Shown: positions 32,349 to 42,203, counted from the stretch's first letter. The stretch: DNA of 51,890 bases from Pseudomonas kairouanensis (GCF_004682055.1 NZ_QUZU01000041.1:1-51890); one strand, 5' to 3'. Made by a program: numbers and translations. The notes: generated from the sequence alone by a model not told the origin.

Positions 32349-33825
32349 CCATCTGTATATCAACGGCCAGTGGGTCAGCCCGGACCTGGGCGGCTACCTT
32401 GACGTGATCGACCCCGCCACCGAACAGGTGTTCGAGCGGGTTGCCGCCGGCACCGAAGAAGACATTGACCACGCCGTACGCGCTGCGCGACGGGCCTTCG
32501 ACAATGGCTGGAGCCAAACCAGCGGCGAAGAACGCGGCCAATGGCTGGACGCCCTGGCCGACGAGCTGGAACGCGCCCAACCGGCCCTCGCCGAATTGGA
32601 AGTGCGCGACAACGGCAAACCCCTGCCCGAAGCGATGTGGGACGTGGGCGATGCCATTGGTTGTTTCCGCTATTACGCAAGCCTTGCCCGTGAACTGGAT
32701 GGGCGCCAGGACCAACCACTGCCGCTGCCGGACGAGCGCTTTCGCTGCCGTATCCGCCATGAGCCCATCGGCGTGGCCGGGCAAATCATCCCCTGGAACT
32801 ACCCGTTGCTAATGGCGGCGTGGAAGGTCGCGCCGGCGTTGGCTGCCGGCGCCACAGTGGTGCTCAAACCCTCGGAACTGACGCCCCTCACCGCCCTGGA
32901 ACTGGCCGCAGCGGCCGACCGCATCGGCCTGCCCGCCGGGGTGTTGAACGTGGTCACCGGCCTGGGCATCGACGCGGGCAGCCCGCTCACCGAACACCCA
33001 GGCGTGGACAAACTGGCCTTCACCGGCAGCGTGCCCACCGGGGCCAAGATCATGTCGGCCGCCGCGCGGGACATCAAGAACATCAGCCTGGAGCTGGGGG
33101 GAAAATCCGCGTTCATCGTGTTTGACGACGCCGATATCGATGCGGCGGTGGAGTGGATCCTGTTCGGGATTTTCTGGAACCAGGGCCAGGTGTGCAGCGC
33201 CACGTCGCGCTTGTTGGTCCAGGACAGCATCGCTGGGCGCCTGCTCGACCGGCTGGTGGAAGAAACCCGCAAGATCACCATCGGCCCAGGCCTGGAACCA
33301 GGCGTGCTGCTCGGCCCCCTGGTCAGCCGAAGCCAATACGACAAGGTGCTCGGCTTTGTCGATCAGGGCCTGGCCAGTGGTGCACGCCTGCTCACCGGCG
33401 GCAAGCGCCCTGCCCACCTGGCCGAGGGTTATTTCATGGAACCGGCCATTTTCGACGAGCCCGCGCACAACAGCATCCTGTGGCGCGAAGAAGTGTTCGG
33501 CCCCTTGCTGTGTGTGAAGCGCTTCAAGACCGAGGAGCAAGCGGTGCAAATGGCCAATGCCAGCCGCTTCGGCCTGGCAGCCGCCGTGATGAGCGCCGAC
33601 CCGCAGCGCAGCACGCGGGTGGCCAACCAGCTACGGGCCGGGATTGTCTGGGTCAACTGCTCGCAGCCGACTTTCGTCGAAGCGCCCTGGGGCGGGATGA
33701 AGCACAGTGGCATCGGCCGCGAGCTGGGGGAATGGGGGTTGCACAACTACCTGGAGGTCAAGCAGGTCACGGAGTACACCAGTGACCAGCCGTGGGGGTG
33801 GTACCTGAAGCAGGCCGGTGGATGA
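32341..33825 (+). CDS. NAD(P)-dependent aldehyde dehydrogenase
   Basis: This 494-aa enzyme of the ALDH superfamily oxidises an aldehyde to the acid. Catalytic Cys is in FWNQGQVCSATSRLL, the general-base Glu in LELGGKSAFIVFDDADID, and the cofactor site in FTGSVPTGAKIMSAAARD; IIPWNYPLLMAAWKVAPALA is the conserved early block. Betaine-aldehyde and aminobutyraldehyde dehydrogenases look alike here. Its place in a polyamine-type transport operon suggests an aminoaldehyde substrate. It overlaps the second permease gene by 8 bp. Confidence 0.88.
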   Translation: MHDHLYINGQWVSPDLGGYLDVIDPATEQVFERVAAGTEEDIDHAVRAARRAFDNGWSQTSGEERGQWLDALADELERAQPALAELEVRDNGKPLPEAMWDVGDAIGCFRYYASLARELDGRQDQPLPLPDERFRCRIRHEPIGVAGQIIPWNYPLLMAAWKVAPALAAGATVVLKPSELTPLTALELAAAADRIGLPAGVLNVVTGLGIDAGSPLTEHPGVDKLAFTGSVPTGAKIMSAAARDIKNISLELGGKSAFIVFDDADIDAAVEWILFGIFWNQGQVCSATSRLLVQDSIAGRLLDRLVEETRKITIGPGLEPGVLLGPLVSRSQYDKVLGFVDQGLASGARLLTGGKRPAHLAEGYFMEPAIFDEPAHNSILWREEVFGPLLCVKRFKTEEQAVQMANASRFGLAAAVMSADPQRSTRVANQLRAGIVWVNCSQPTFVEAPWGGMKHSGIGRELGEWGLHNYLEVKQVTEYTSDQPWGWYLKQAGG

Positions 33826-33840
33826 CAGCGTCGCCCAGGC

Positions 33841-34749
33841 CTAGAGTACCCGCGACATATGCTCGGCAATCCGGCCGCGCAACCAACGTTCGGCGGGGTC
33901 ATTGTCATGTACCCCGCTCCACACCATCGACAGCTCGGCCGCATCAATGTCAAACGGCGGGTCTTCAGCACGCAGCGTGGTGCCTTCGGTCAAGGCACAC
34001 GCCGCATAATCCGGCACGGTCGCAATAATCTGCGTACCCGCCAGCAACGCGCGCAAACCGCTGAATTGCGGCACCGCCAGCACCACCCGACGGGCCCGGC
34101 CGATGCGCGCCAGGTCCAGGTCGATATTGCCGCTCAAATCCCCCGAGAACGACACCATCGCATGGGGCCGCTCGCAGTAGTCATCCAGGGTCAAAGGCGC
34201 CACGCCGTCATCCCCACGCAATACCTTGCACGGAATGTCGCGAAGTTTCTTGCGCTTGGCGTTGGCCGGCAGTTCGGTGGTGTAGCTCACCCCCACGGTG
34301 ATTTCACCGCTGGCCAGCAGCGACGACATCAACAGGTAATTGGCGCGACGCACCACCACCACAATCCCCGGCGCTTCCTCGCGCAGTTGGCTGAGCAGCG
34401 GCGGGAACAGGCCAAATTCGGCGTCGTCGGACAGGCCGATACGGAACACCGCGCAGCTGGTGGAGGGGTCGAAATCCTTGGCGCGGCTGACGGCGCCCGA
34501 AATGATGTCCATGGCCGGTTGCAACTCCTTGAGTATCGCCACGGCGCGTGGCGTGGGCTCCATGCCCCGTCCGTTGCGCAACAGCAACGGGTCGTCGAAC
34601 AGATCGCGCAAGCGTCCCAGTGCCGCGCTCACCGCCGGTTGGCCCATGAAGAGTTTCTCGGCGACCCGGGTCAGGTTCTTCTCGAACATCAACGCTTCGA
34701 AAATCACCAACAGGTTCATGTCGACGCGGCGCAGGTCGTTGCGGTTCAT
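33841..34749 (-). CDS. LysR-type transcriptional regulator
   Basis: This 302-aa LysR-family protein has a winged helix at residues about 6-65 (MNLLVIFEALMFEKNLTRVA, MGQPAVSAALGRLRDLFDDP) and a substrate-binding domain after residue 95. It is convergent with the aldehyde dehydrogenase (15-bp gap). The longer frame upstream to 34839 lacks support, and I use the ATG at 34749. The effector is unknown. Confidence 0.85.
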   Translation of the reverse strand: MNRNDLRRVDMNLLVIFEALMFEKNLTRVAEKLFMGQPAVSAALGRLRDLFDDPLLLRNGRGMEPTPRAVAILKELQPAMDIISGAVSRAKDFDPSTSCAVFRIGLSDDAEFGLFPPLLSQLREEAPGIVVVVRRANYLLMSSLLASGEITVGVSYTTELPANAKRKKLRDIPCKVLRGDDGVAPLTLDDYCERPHAMVSFSGDLSGNIDLDLARIGRARRVVLAVPQFSGLRALLAGTQIIATVPDYAACALTEGTTLRAEDPPFDIDAAELSMVWSGVHDNDPAERWLRGRIAEHMSRVL

Positions 34750-34953
34750 GGTGGTATCCAAACGGTTGGCAAGCTCATAGATAAGCACGCAAAACGCTGC
34801 CTGGATTGCACCCTTGTGCTGTCTTTTCGACGACCGCATCTGGCGAAATTAACAACGATTAACTCGTCAGCCAGGCGGTCCGGCAACAAGATAGGTCCGG
34901 TCTACACTGCATCCATTCACCGGGAACGCTCCCATCGACTGCGGATTTTCGTC

Positions 34954-35352
34954 ATGGCCCGACTTGAGCAGCCTGCTCCTCGCTTATCCGCTACCGGAGG
35001 CCTATGCCCTCGGCGCGAGCGTATCGCCAAGCAACTTATTTTGGCCAACCTCGGCGAAAGCCTGGCCATCGCCGACCTGGCCCAGGCCTGCGCGTTGTCG
35101 CGCAGCCATTTTTCCCGTGCGTTCAAGTGCACCACCGGGCTGTCGCCTCAGGAATGGATACGCCAACAGCGCATCCAGCGGGCCAAGGAGCTGATCACCA
35201 GCTCGGCCCTGAGCCTGACGCAAATCAGCCTGGAGTGCGGTTTTTGCGACCAGGCGCACTTCTGCCATATGTTCACCCGCAGCGAAGGCGTCAACCCGAT
35301 GACCTGGCGAAACCACCAAATGCGTCACAAGCCTCAGGTGATCGCGGCCTAG
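34954..35352 (+). CDS. Short AraC-family regulator (DNA-binding domain only)
   Basis: This 132-aa protein consists of little more than the two AraC helix-turn-helix motifs (about residues 28-120; LAIADLAQACALSRSHFSRA, LSLTQISLECGFCDQAHFCH). There is no ligand-binding domain. It ends 58 bp before the large regulator on the same strand. It resembles short AraC activators. Confidence 0.8.
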   Translation: MARLEQPAPRLSATGGLCPRRERIAKQLILANLGESLAIADLAQACALSRSHFSRAFKCTTGLSPQEWIRQQRIQRAKELITSSALSLTQISLECGFCDQAHFCHMFTRSEGVNPMTWRNHQMRHKPQVIAA

Positions 35353-35410
35353 TGGTATGCGTGCGCCTGGAATATGCTTGCCCGACCCTTTTCCCAGAGC
35401 CTGGGCAACC

Positions 35411-38173
35411 ATGAGTGACGACAGCGATCAGGCCGTGCATTTCGGCCCCTACCGCATCCACCCCCACCAGCGTCTGGTGCTGGAGGCTGGCCGGCCGCTG
35501 CGCCTCGGGCGCCGGGCGGTGGAGATTCTGCTGATCCTGCTGGAGCAGGCTGGCAATGTGGTGAGCAAGCAGGAACTGATTGCTCGGGTCTGGCCCAAAA
35601 GCGTGGTGGAAGACGGCAACCTGCGGGTGCACATGGCGGCGCTGCGCAAGGCCCTGGGCGATGGCCAGGCCGGGCAGCGTTATATCGTCACCGTGGCCCA
35701 GCGTGGCTACAGTTTTGTTGCGCCACTGAGCATCGAGCCAATGAGCCTACCCGACGAAGGCGCCCCGCAATGCCAAGGGCACAACCTGCCCTTGCGCCGC
35801 ACACGGATGATCGGCCGCCAGGCCCTGATCGACAGCCTGGTGCAGCAGTTGCCCGAGCAACGCTTTATTACCCTGACCGGCGCCGGCGGCATCGGCAAGA
35901 CCACGGTGGCCTTGCGCGTGGCCGAGTTGCTGATCGGCCATTACCGCGACGGTATTCGCCTGCTGGACCTGGCGCCGCTGAGCGCAGCGTCGATGATCCT
36001 GCCCAACCTCGCCGCCCTGCTCGACCTTACCCACTCCGAGCAAGAGCCCCTGGTGACATTCGCCCGCAGCCTGCAGGAGCGCCAGCTACTGCTGGTGATC
36101 GACAACTGCGAGCACCTGCTGGACGACATCGCCCTGATCAGCGAAACCCTGCTGCGCCATGTGCCCAAGCTGCATATTTTGGCCACCAGCCGTGAAGCAC
36201 TGCGTGCCGAAGGCGAGTCGGTGCAACGCCTTGAACCGCTGGCCTGCCCACCTGCCACCGGCAACCGTGCCCAGGCCCTGGGCTACCCGGCCCTGCAACT
36301 GTTGATCGAACGGGCCATGTCCCATCAGGACAGCTTTGAGCTGAGCGAAGCCGAACTGCCCCTGGCGATTGATATCTGCCAGCGCCTGGACGGCATCCCG
36401 CTGGCCATTGAACTGGTGGCGGCGCAGATTGAACGCTTCGGCCTGCCGGGGCTGCTGGTGCAGATGGAAGATAACTTCCGTCTGCTGACCCGTGGCCGGG
36501 ACAGCGACCTGCCTCGTCATCAAACCCTGCGCGCCACGCTGGACTGGAGCTTCGAACTGCTGACAGGCTGCGAGCAGATCTGCTTGCGCCGCCTGGCAGT
36601 GTTTCGTGGCGGGTTCAGCCTGGCCAGCGCGGCGGCCGTGATCGCCGGCGAGCAGATCGCACCGGCCGAAGTACTGGGTTCCATCACCCAACTGGTGGCC
36701 AAATCCCTGCTCAATGTGGAAGCCGGTGATGACGAGATGGTCTATCGCCTGCTGGACATTACCCGCACCTACGCCCTGGAAAAACTCAGCGTTGCCGGCG
36801 AACTCGATGCCACCCGCGAGCGCCACGCCGACCGCTGCCTGGCCCTGATGAACCAGGCGCAGGACGACTGGGAAACCACCGCCACCCAAGTGTGGATCGA
36901 CCGCTACGCGCCACTGCGCGAGGACGTGCGTGCCGCCCTCGACTGGGGCCTGGGAGACGGCGGCGTGCACTTGCTGGGCATTCGTTTGACGGTGAGTGCC
37001 ATGCCGTTGTGGCAGGAACTGTCACTGCTGCGCGAACACGGCCTGTACGTGGGCAAGGCGCTGGCGCGGCTGGAGCAGTCGAACGCACCGAACCCCCGCC
37101 TGCATATGTCTTTGCAACTGGCACTGGGCAGTTTTTCGTATCACACCCAGGGCGGCACGCCGCAGACCATTGAGGCCTTTACCTGCGCCCGGCGCCTGGC
37201 AGAGGCCGGCAAGGACTTGGCCGGACAACTGCGGGCGGTATCGGGGCACATGGCGGTCAACCTGTGCAGCGGCAACTACCGGGAGGCCCTGGCGCAAAGC
37301 CTGCACTTCGACCAACTGGAGCCCAAGGCAGAGCCGTTGCTGGCCCTCAGCGCCCAGCGCCTGCGCGTGTTGGCACAGCATTACGCCGGTAACCAGGCGC
37401 TGGCGCAGCACAACGCCGAACAGGTGATCCAGCGCATGGCCCAGAGCGGCCACCTCAACCGCTTTACCCATGGCTTTGGCGTGCAATACGACCAGAGCGT
37501 CGCCTCGCTGACGGTGCTCGCGCGCATTCTGTGGCTGCGCGGGTTTCCAGAGCGCGCCTGGCGCACGGCAACCCAAGCGCTGGCATTGGCGCTGCAGATC
37601 AACCATGGCACGTCGATCTGCTACACCCTGGCCCTGGCTGGGGTGGTCATTGCCCACTACACCGGCGACACCGCTGCCGCCCGCCACAACCTCGACCTGC
37701 TGCTGCAACAGGCGCAAAAGCATTCGGCGCAGTTGTTCCAGACATGGGCGCGCTGCTACGCAGGCACGCTGCGGATGGCGGATGTACACGGGTTGGGATT
37801 GGTCGAAGACACCTTGGTTACCTTCAACACCCTTGATGTGACCGAGGCTGGGTTCGAGCGCGCCCGAAACGGCGAGGCTGGCTGGTGCACCCCGGAGATC
37901 CTGCGGGTGCGTGCCGAAGGTATGACAGATAAACGTGCCGCCGAAGCAATGCTGCTGGAGGCCCTGGGCCTGGCGCACCAGCAAGGCGCGCTGGCCTGGG
38001 AGTTGCGTTGTGCAACATCGCTGGCGCGGCTATGGCAGCAACAGGGGCGCCTACAGGCGGCGCAGGATGTGTTGAACTCGGTCTATGGGCGGTTTACCGA
38101 AGGCTTTGCCACCCAGGACCTAGTCCGCGTACGCAGCCTGCTCGACGAGTTGCAGGACAAACGGCCGGCCTGA
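35411..38173 (+). CDS. Winged-helix transcriptional regulator with NB-ARC-type ATPase and TPR-like tail
   Basis: This 920-aa regulator has an OmpR-type winged helix at the N-terminus (about 8-105; GRRAVEILLILLEQAGNVVS, LRVHMAALRKALGD, IVTVAQRGYSFVAPL), then a P-loop ATPase (Walker A TLTGAGGIGKTTVALRVAEL; LLVIDNCEHLLDDIALI; ILATSREALRAEGE) and a long helical, TPR-like C-terminal half. This is the AfsR/MalT-like layout without a signal domain that I recognise. The ATG is at 35411. The last 54 bp overlap the convergent gene, which encodes a shorter relative. Confidence 0.82.
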   Translation: MSDDSDQAVHFGPYRIHPHQRLVLEAGRPLRLGRRAVEILLILLEQAGNVVSKQELIARVWPKSVVEDGNLRVHMAALRKALGDGQAGQRYIVTVAQRGYSFVAPLSIEPMSLPDEGAPQCQGHNLPLRRTRMIGRQALIDSLVQQLPEQRFITLTGAGGIGKTTVALRVAELLIGHYRDGIRLLDLAPLSAASMILPNLAALLDLTHSEQEPLVTFARSLQERQLLLVIDNCEHLLDDIALISETLLRHVPKLHILATSREALRAEGESVQRLEPLACPPATGNRAQALGYPALQLLIERAMSHQDSFELSEAELPLAIDICQRLDGIPLAIELVAAQIERFGLPGLLVQMEDNFRLLTRGRDSDLPRHQTLRATLDWSFELLTGCEQICLRRLAVFRGGFSLASAAAVIAGEQIAPAEVLGSITQLVAKSLLNVEAGDDEMVYRLLDITRTYALEKLSVAGELDATRERHADRCLALMNQAQDDWETTATQVWIDRYAPLREDVRAALDWGLGDGGVHLLGIRLTVSAMPLWQELSLLREHGLYVGKALARLEQSNAPNPRLHMSLQLALGSFSYHTQGGTPQTIEAFTCARRLAEAGKDLAGQLRAVSGHMAVNLCSGNYREALAQSLHFDQLEPKAEPLLALSAQRLRVLAQHYAGNQALAQHNAEQVIQRMAQSGHLNRFTHGFGVQYDQSVASLTVLARILWLRGFPERAWRTATQALALALQINHGTSICYTLALAGVVIAHYTGDTAAARHNLDLLLQQAQKHSAQLFQTWARCYAGTLRMADVHGLGLVEDTLVTFNTLDVTEAGFERARNGEAGWCTPEILRVRAEGMTDKRAAEAMLLEALGLAHQQGALAWELRCATSLARLWQQQGRLQAAQDVLNSVYGRFTEGFATQDLVRVRSLLDELQDKRPA

Positions 38174-39589
38174 GAACGGCCCCAGGTAATGCCCATAGCC
38201 CTGTTGCAAACGCGCCACCTGCACCGGGTCGCGCAGGTGGGCCAGCGCATAGGTGCGCACGCAGTTGAGCAGGCGGTAGCGCGGATAGCCCGGTCCCGGC
38301 TCAAGGCTGAGCAACGAGGTGTTGACCAGGCGACCGAGCAGATAAGCAAGGTCGGCGTGTTCCAGCTCCGTTCCGGCCACCAGTTCGCTCAAGGCAGGCA
38401 AACTCACCGCCATCTTGAACAAGCTCAATTGCAGGAACAGCCAGCGCTCCGGCAAGCTGAGGCGCTCGTAGGTCCAGTCCAGGGCCGCCACCAGTGACTG
38501 GTGGCGCTCCACCGCCGTGCGCCGGCCTCGGGTCAGCACCTGCAAGCCACGCCGCAATTGCGCTTGCAAGCCGCGCACGCCCAGGGCATCCACTTGGGCT
38601 GCGGCCAATTCCAGGGCCAGCGGGATACCGTCAAGGCGCCGGCAAATGTCCCGCAGCGGTGCCAGGTCCTGGGGCCGCAAGACAAAACCCTGCTGGCTGG
38701 CGCAAACCCTTGCCACAAACAGTTGGACCGCAGGGTACGCCATTGCGTGTTCCACACTGCCCAGCGCCTGGGGTGCGGGCGTTGCCAAGCGGGGTACAAG
38801 CTGCACCCACTCGCCGGCGATCTGCAACGGCTCGCGGCTGCTGACCAGTACGCTGACGTTCGGAGCTTTTTCACGCAGCACCCTTAGCAGATGCCGGCAG
38901 GCGCCCAACAACAGGTCGGCACCGTCGAGCACCAGCAACAATTGCCGGGAGGCCAATTGGCGGGACAACTCCGTGGCACTGGTGCAGGGCTCCAGGTGCA
39001 ACGCCGTGGCCAAGTGGCGCAGCATGGTCATGGGGGCTTGCACGGTGGCCAGGTCCACCCACCACACACCATCGCGGTAACGCGGCAACACCCGCTCGGC
39101 CAGGGCCAGGGCCAGGCTGCTTTTACCCACGCCGGCGCAACCGGTGAGGGTCATCAAGCGTTGCCCGGACAGGCGTCGCACCAGCACGCCCAACAGCTCA
39201 TCGCAGCCCATCAACGGGCTGAGCCGCGCCGCCAGGTTATGCCGGGGCGCCAAGTGCTGGATCGCGCCATGGACGGGCGCGGCAAAGCAGTAGCCACGCT
39301 GGGGGTCGTTGAGGATAAAACGCTGGCCATCGAGGGCCCGGCGCAGTGCGGCGATATGCACCCGCAGGTTGTTTTCTTCCACCACGCTGCTTGGCCAGAC
39401 CCGCTCGATCAACAGAGCCTTGCTGACAAACTGCCCTGGCGCTTCCAGCAGCACGGCCAGGATATCCAGCGCACGCCCACCCAAAGGCACCGGCCAGCCG
39501 GCCTTGCTCACCAGCCGCTGTTGGCGGTGAAAGGCATAGGCACCGAAGCGCACCGTGCCATCAACGTCAGTCGCCTGAGGGTTGTTCAT
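38120..39589 (-). CDS. Winged-helix regulator with ATPase domain, short paralogue
   Basis: This 489-aa protein has the same first two modules as the gene it faces: winged helix (about 10-105; GRALDILAVLLEAPGQFVSK, LRVHIAALRRALDGQ) and P-loop ATPase (TLTGCAGVGKSSLALALAER, LLLVLDGADLLLGACRHLL, VLVSSREPLQIAGEW). It ends at the ATPase arm (LLNCVRTYALAHLRD) and lacks the TPR-like half. The ATG at 39589 is chosen; the frame extends to 39634. The 3' ends overlap by 54 bp. Confidence 0.8.
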   Translation of the reverse strand: MNNPQATDVDGTVRFGAYAFHRQQRLVSKAGWPVPLGGRALDILAVLLEAPGQFVSKALLIERVWPSSVVEENNLRVHIAALRRALDGQRFILNDPQRGYCFAAPVHGAIQHLAPRHNLAARLSPLMGCDELLGVLVRRLSGQRLMTLTGCAGVGKSSLALALAERVLPRYRDGVWWVDLATVQAPMTMLRHLATALHLEPCTSATELSRQLASRQLLLVLDGADLLLGACRHLLRVLREKAPNVSVLVSSREPLQIAGEWVQLVPRLATPAPQALGSVEHAMAYPAVQLFVARVCASQQGFVLRPQDLAPLRDICRRLDGIPLALELAAAQVDALGVRGLQAQLRRGLQVLTRGRRTAVERHQSLVAALDWTYERLSLPERWLFLQLSLFKMAVSLPALSELVAGTELEHADLAYLLGRLVNTSLLSLEPGPGYPRYRLLNCVRTYALAHLRDPVQVARLQQGYGHYLGPFSGRPFVLQLVEQAAYAD

Positions 39590-39739
39590 GGTCTGTAATA
39601 GCGCTGAAACACCCGGCCTTGGGCGTTTGCGCATCCTTTTCCGTGGGCTTGCAGCTATCTTGCCAGCTCGCGATGACAGGACAATGCTGGCACAGGGAGC
39701 GACACGGACAATCGGGTGCGCCAGACGGACATTGTGTCG

Positions 39740-40690
39740 TTAACTGAACTGCTGTCGGTATTGAGTGGGGTTGAGGCCGAGCTTTTCGCTAAATAGATAA
39801 CGCATATAGCGCACGCTGCCGAAGCCTGCGTGGAACGCCACGGTCTTGAGCGGCAGGTCGGTGGTTTCCAATAATTGGCGTGCACGGTCGATGCGCGCGC
39901 CCTGCAAAAAGGCCATGGGGGTCATCTGCACGTCCTTGGCAAACAGCCGCGCGAAGTGACGTGCGCTCATGCCGGCCAACTCCGCCATGGACTCAATGGT
40001 GAAGGGTTGGTCCAGATGCGCCAGCACATGGTTCTGCACCCGGGTGATGGCGGTTTCCTGGGTCGCCACCGCCGCTGTCATCGGACTGAACTGGGCCTGG
40101 CCGCCCTGGCGTTTCATCACCACCAACAGCACTTTTGCCACATCGACCGCGACTTGTTTGCCATGGTCCTGGGCCACGATCGACAACGCGAGGTCGATAC
40201 CTGCGGTGACCCCGCCCGAAGTGATCAAGCGTCCATCCTGCAAGTAGATGCGATCCGTCTCGACGACGGCCTTGGGAAACGCCTTGATCAACCGCTCGGT
40301 GTAGTGCCAGTGGGTGGTCACGCGGTGATCGTCCAGCAGCCCGGCGTGGCCGAGCACAAAGGCCCCAGTGCAGATCGACCCGAAGCGCCGCGCCCGTGGG
40401 GCCGCGGCCTTGAGCCAAGGTAGCAGCGCAGGGTGGCATTCGTTATAAGCACCGGGACCGCCAGGGACCAATAGCAAGTCGTAGGCGCCATCGGCCTGAT
40501 CCAGCACCAGGTCGGTATGCACCACCACGCCATTGGAAGCACGCAACGGTCCAGGCTCGGTGCCGATGGTGAGGATCTGGTAGTGCAAAGGCGCCGGCAG
40601 GTAGCGGTTGGCAATGGAAAACACTTCGAGCGGCCCGGCCATGTCGAGCAGGAGGAAGTCCGGGAACAGCGCCATGGCCACGGTTTTCAT
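39740..40690 (-). CDS. GlxA-type AraC regulator (DJ-1/PfpI domain plus HTH)
   Basis: This 316-aa regulator has an N-terminal DJ-1/PfpI-like domain (about 1-180; LLLVPGGPGAYNE, the elbow SICTGAFVLGHAGLL) and a C-terminal AraC domain (about 215-312; FTIESMAELAGMSARHFARL, LKTVAFHAGFGSVRYMRYLF). It is divergent from the pirin gene with a 194-bp gap, so it may regulate it. Confidence 0.87.
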   Translation of the reverse strand: MKTVAMALFPDFLLLDMAGPLEVFSIANRYLPAPLHYQILTIGTEPGPLRASNGVVVHTDLVLDQADGAYDLLLVPGGPGAYNECHPALLPWLKAAAPRARRFGSICTGAFVLGHAGLLDDHRVTTHWHYTERLIKAFPKAVVETDRIYLQDGRLITSGGVTAGIDLALSIVAQDHGKQVAVDVAKVLLVVMKRQGGQAQFSPMTAAVATQETAITRVQNHVLAHLDQPFTIESMAELAGMSARHFARLFAKDVQMTPMAFLQGARIDRARQLLETTDLPLKTVAFHAGFGSVRYMRYLFSEKLGLNPTQYRQQFS

Positions 40691-40884
40691 AGGTCAAGAA
40701 CATCCATCGAATAGAGAGTAACTGAGGGTGCGGGTCGGGCATTATGGCATGTCTTTTATTGTCAATCCAAAAGGGACAGTTATTCAGAACTCAGCTTCTT
40801 AATGAATTTTCCAGTAACCATTAATCTTCTTCTCAACGCAGGAGCCCTGCATACCGCAGCCCGCTCCCACTTGAGGACAAGACC

Positions 40885-41607
40885 ATGCTGACCCTTCGCA
40901 AAGCTTCCGAACGCGGCGCCGCCAATCACGGTTGGTTGAAGTCGTTCCACACCTTCTCGTTCGCCAACTACTGGAACCCGCAGGAACAGGGTTTTTCCGA
41001 CCTGCTGGTGATCAACGATGACCGCGTCATCGCCGGTAAAGGCTTCGGCCAGCACCCGCACCGCGACATGGAGATTTTCTCCTATGTGCTCGAAGGCGCC
41101 CTGGAACACAAGGACACCCTGGGCACCGGCTCGGTGATCCGCCCTGGCGATGTGCAACTGATGAGCGCCGGCAGCGGCGTGGCCCACAGCGAGTTCAACC
41201 ACAGCCAGACCCGTGGTGTGCACTTCCTGCAAATCTGGATCGTGCCTGCCGTGGCCGGTGCCGAGCCGCGCTATCAACAGGAGCATTTCAGCGAATCGCA
41301 GAAACGTGGGCGCTTGCAGTTGATCATCTCGCCAGACGGCGCCGACGGCTCCCTGACGGTGCGCCAGGACGCACGGGTGTATGCCGGGCTGTTCAACGCC
41401 GATGAAGCCGCAACCCTCGACCTGGCGCCGGACCGCCATGTGTACATCCATGTGGCCCGAGGCAGCGTTGAAATCAACGGCCAGCGCTTGCAGGAAGGCG
41501 ACGGTGCCCGAGTGCGCGACGAACGCCAGATCCGCCTCAGCCACGGCGAGGACGCCGAGGTGCTGGTGTTTGACCTGCGCCCCAACGAACTGCCGCAGAT
41601 GCCATGA
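40885..41607 (+). CDS. Pirin-family protein (YhhW-like)
   Basis: This 240-aa bicupin of the pirin family has the metal-binding pattern GFGQHPHRDMEIFSYVLEGA with later LMSAGSGVAHSEFNHS. E. coli YhhW has quercetinase activity; the natural substrate is uncertain. It is divergent from the GlxA-type regulator. A hairpin follows the stop. Confidence 0.88.
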   Translation: MLTLRKASERGAANHGWLKSFHTFSFANYWNPQEQGFSDLLVINDDRVIAGKGFGQHPHRDMEIFSYVLEGALEHKDTLGTGSVIRPGDVQLMSAGSGVAHSEFNHSQTRGVHFLQIWIVPAVAGAEPRYQQEHFSESQKRGRLQLIISPDGADGSLTVRQDARVYAGLFNADEAATLDLAPDRHVYIHVARGSVEINGQRLQEGDGARVRDERQIRLSHGEDAEVLVFDLRPNELPQMP

Positions 41608-41615
41608 CCTGCCCT

Positions 41616-41643
41616 GCGATAGCCCGCAATAACGGGCTATCGC
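41616..41643. terminator. Hairpin after the pirin gene
   Basis: GCGATAGCCCG pairs perfectly with CGGGCTATCGC (11-bp stem, 6-nt loop). There is no T-tract after it, so it is either a weak terminator or an RNA-stabilising hairpin. Confidence 0.5.
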
Positions 41644-41752
41644 TGGCATCGATAGTCACCATCAGCGCAATGAAGTTCTCTTAAAAAATGCAACGCGTAA
41701 CATCAAACCCATACCCAGCGACACCCAACTAAAACACTTGGAGCACACACTC

Positions 41753-42178
41753 ATGAAACGCCAAATCTTGCTTAGCCTCGCTTTCTCGGTACTTGCAGCC
41801 AACGCTTTTGCCCACCCTGTTGTCGCTGAAGGCGGCGCGGATCGCCTGATGGAAAGTCGTGTTGCCGAAGGCGGCGCGGATCGCCTGCTGGAACGCCGTG
41901 TTGCCGAAGGTGGCGCTGATCGCCTGCTGGAACGTCGTGTTGCCGAAGGTGGTGCAGATCGCCTGCTGGAACGTCGTGTTGCTGAAGGTGGTGCAGATCG
42001 CCTGCTGGAACGTCGTGTTGCTGAAGGTGGTGCTGATCGCCTGCTGGAACGCCGTGTTGCCGAAGGTGGCGCTGATCGCCTGCTGGAACGTCGTGTTGCC
42101 GAAGGTGGCGCTGATCGCCTGCTAGAACGCCGCGTTGCCGAAGGTGGTTCTGATCGCCTGCTGAGCACCCGCGTATAA
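41753..42178 (+). CDS. Secreted protein of nine 13-residue repeats
   Basis: This 141-aa protein has a signal peptide (QILLSLAFSVLAANAFAHPV, cleavage after AFA) and a mature part made of nine copies of VAEGGADRLLERR (first copy LMESR, last copy SDRLLSTR), then V and stop. The repeats alternate Gly-rich turns and charged helices. Proteins of this kind in Pseudomonas are often labelled phage infection protein, but I know of no proof of that role. The ATG at 41753 follows GGAG. A strong terminator follows. Confidence 0.75.
   Translation: MKRQILLSLAFSVLAANAFAHPVVAEGGADRLMESRVAEGGADRLLERRVAEGGADRLLERRVAEGGADRLLERRVAEGGADRLLERRVAEGGADRLLERRVAEGGADRLLERRVAEGGADRLLERRVAEGGSDRLLSTRV
41822..42172. repeat. 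39-bp tandem repeat, nine copies
   Basis: The coding repeat has a 39-bp period. Neighbouring units differ mainly at third positions (GGCGCGGAT, GGCGCTGAT, GGTGCAGAT), and some are identical, so expansion by slippage or unequal exchange is recent. Confidence 0.9.
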
Positions 42179-42203
42179 CCCCGCACTGCTTGCGGGGCAC
42201 CCC

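Noticed and set aside
41822..42172. The 39-bp repeat as a CRISPR array
   Set aside because: Units are directly adjacent with no spacers and stay in one reading frame after a signal peptide.
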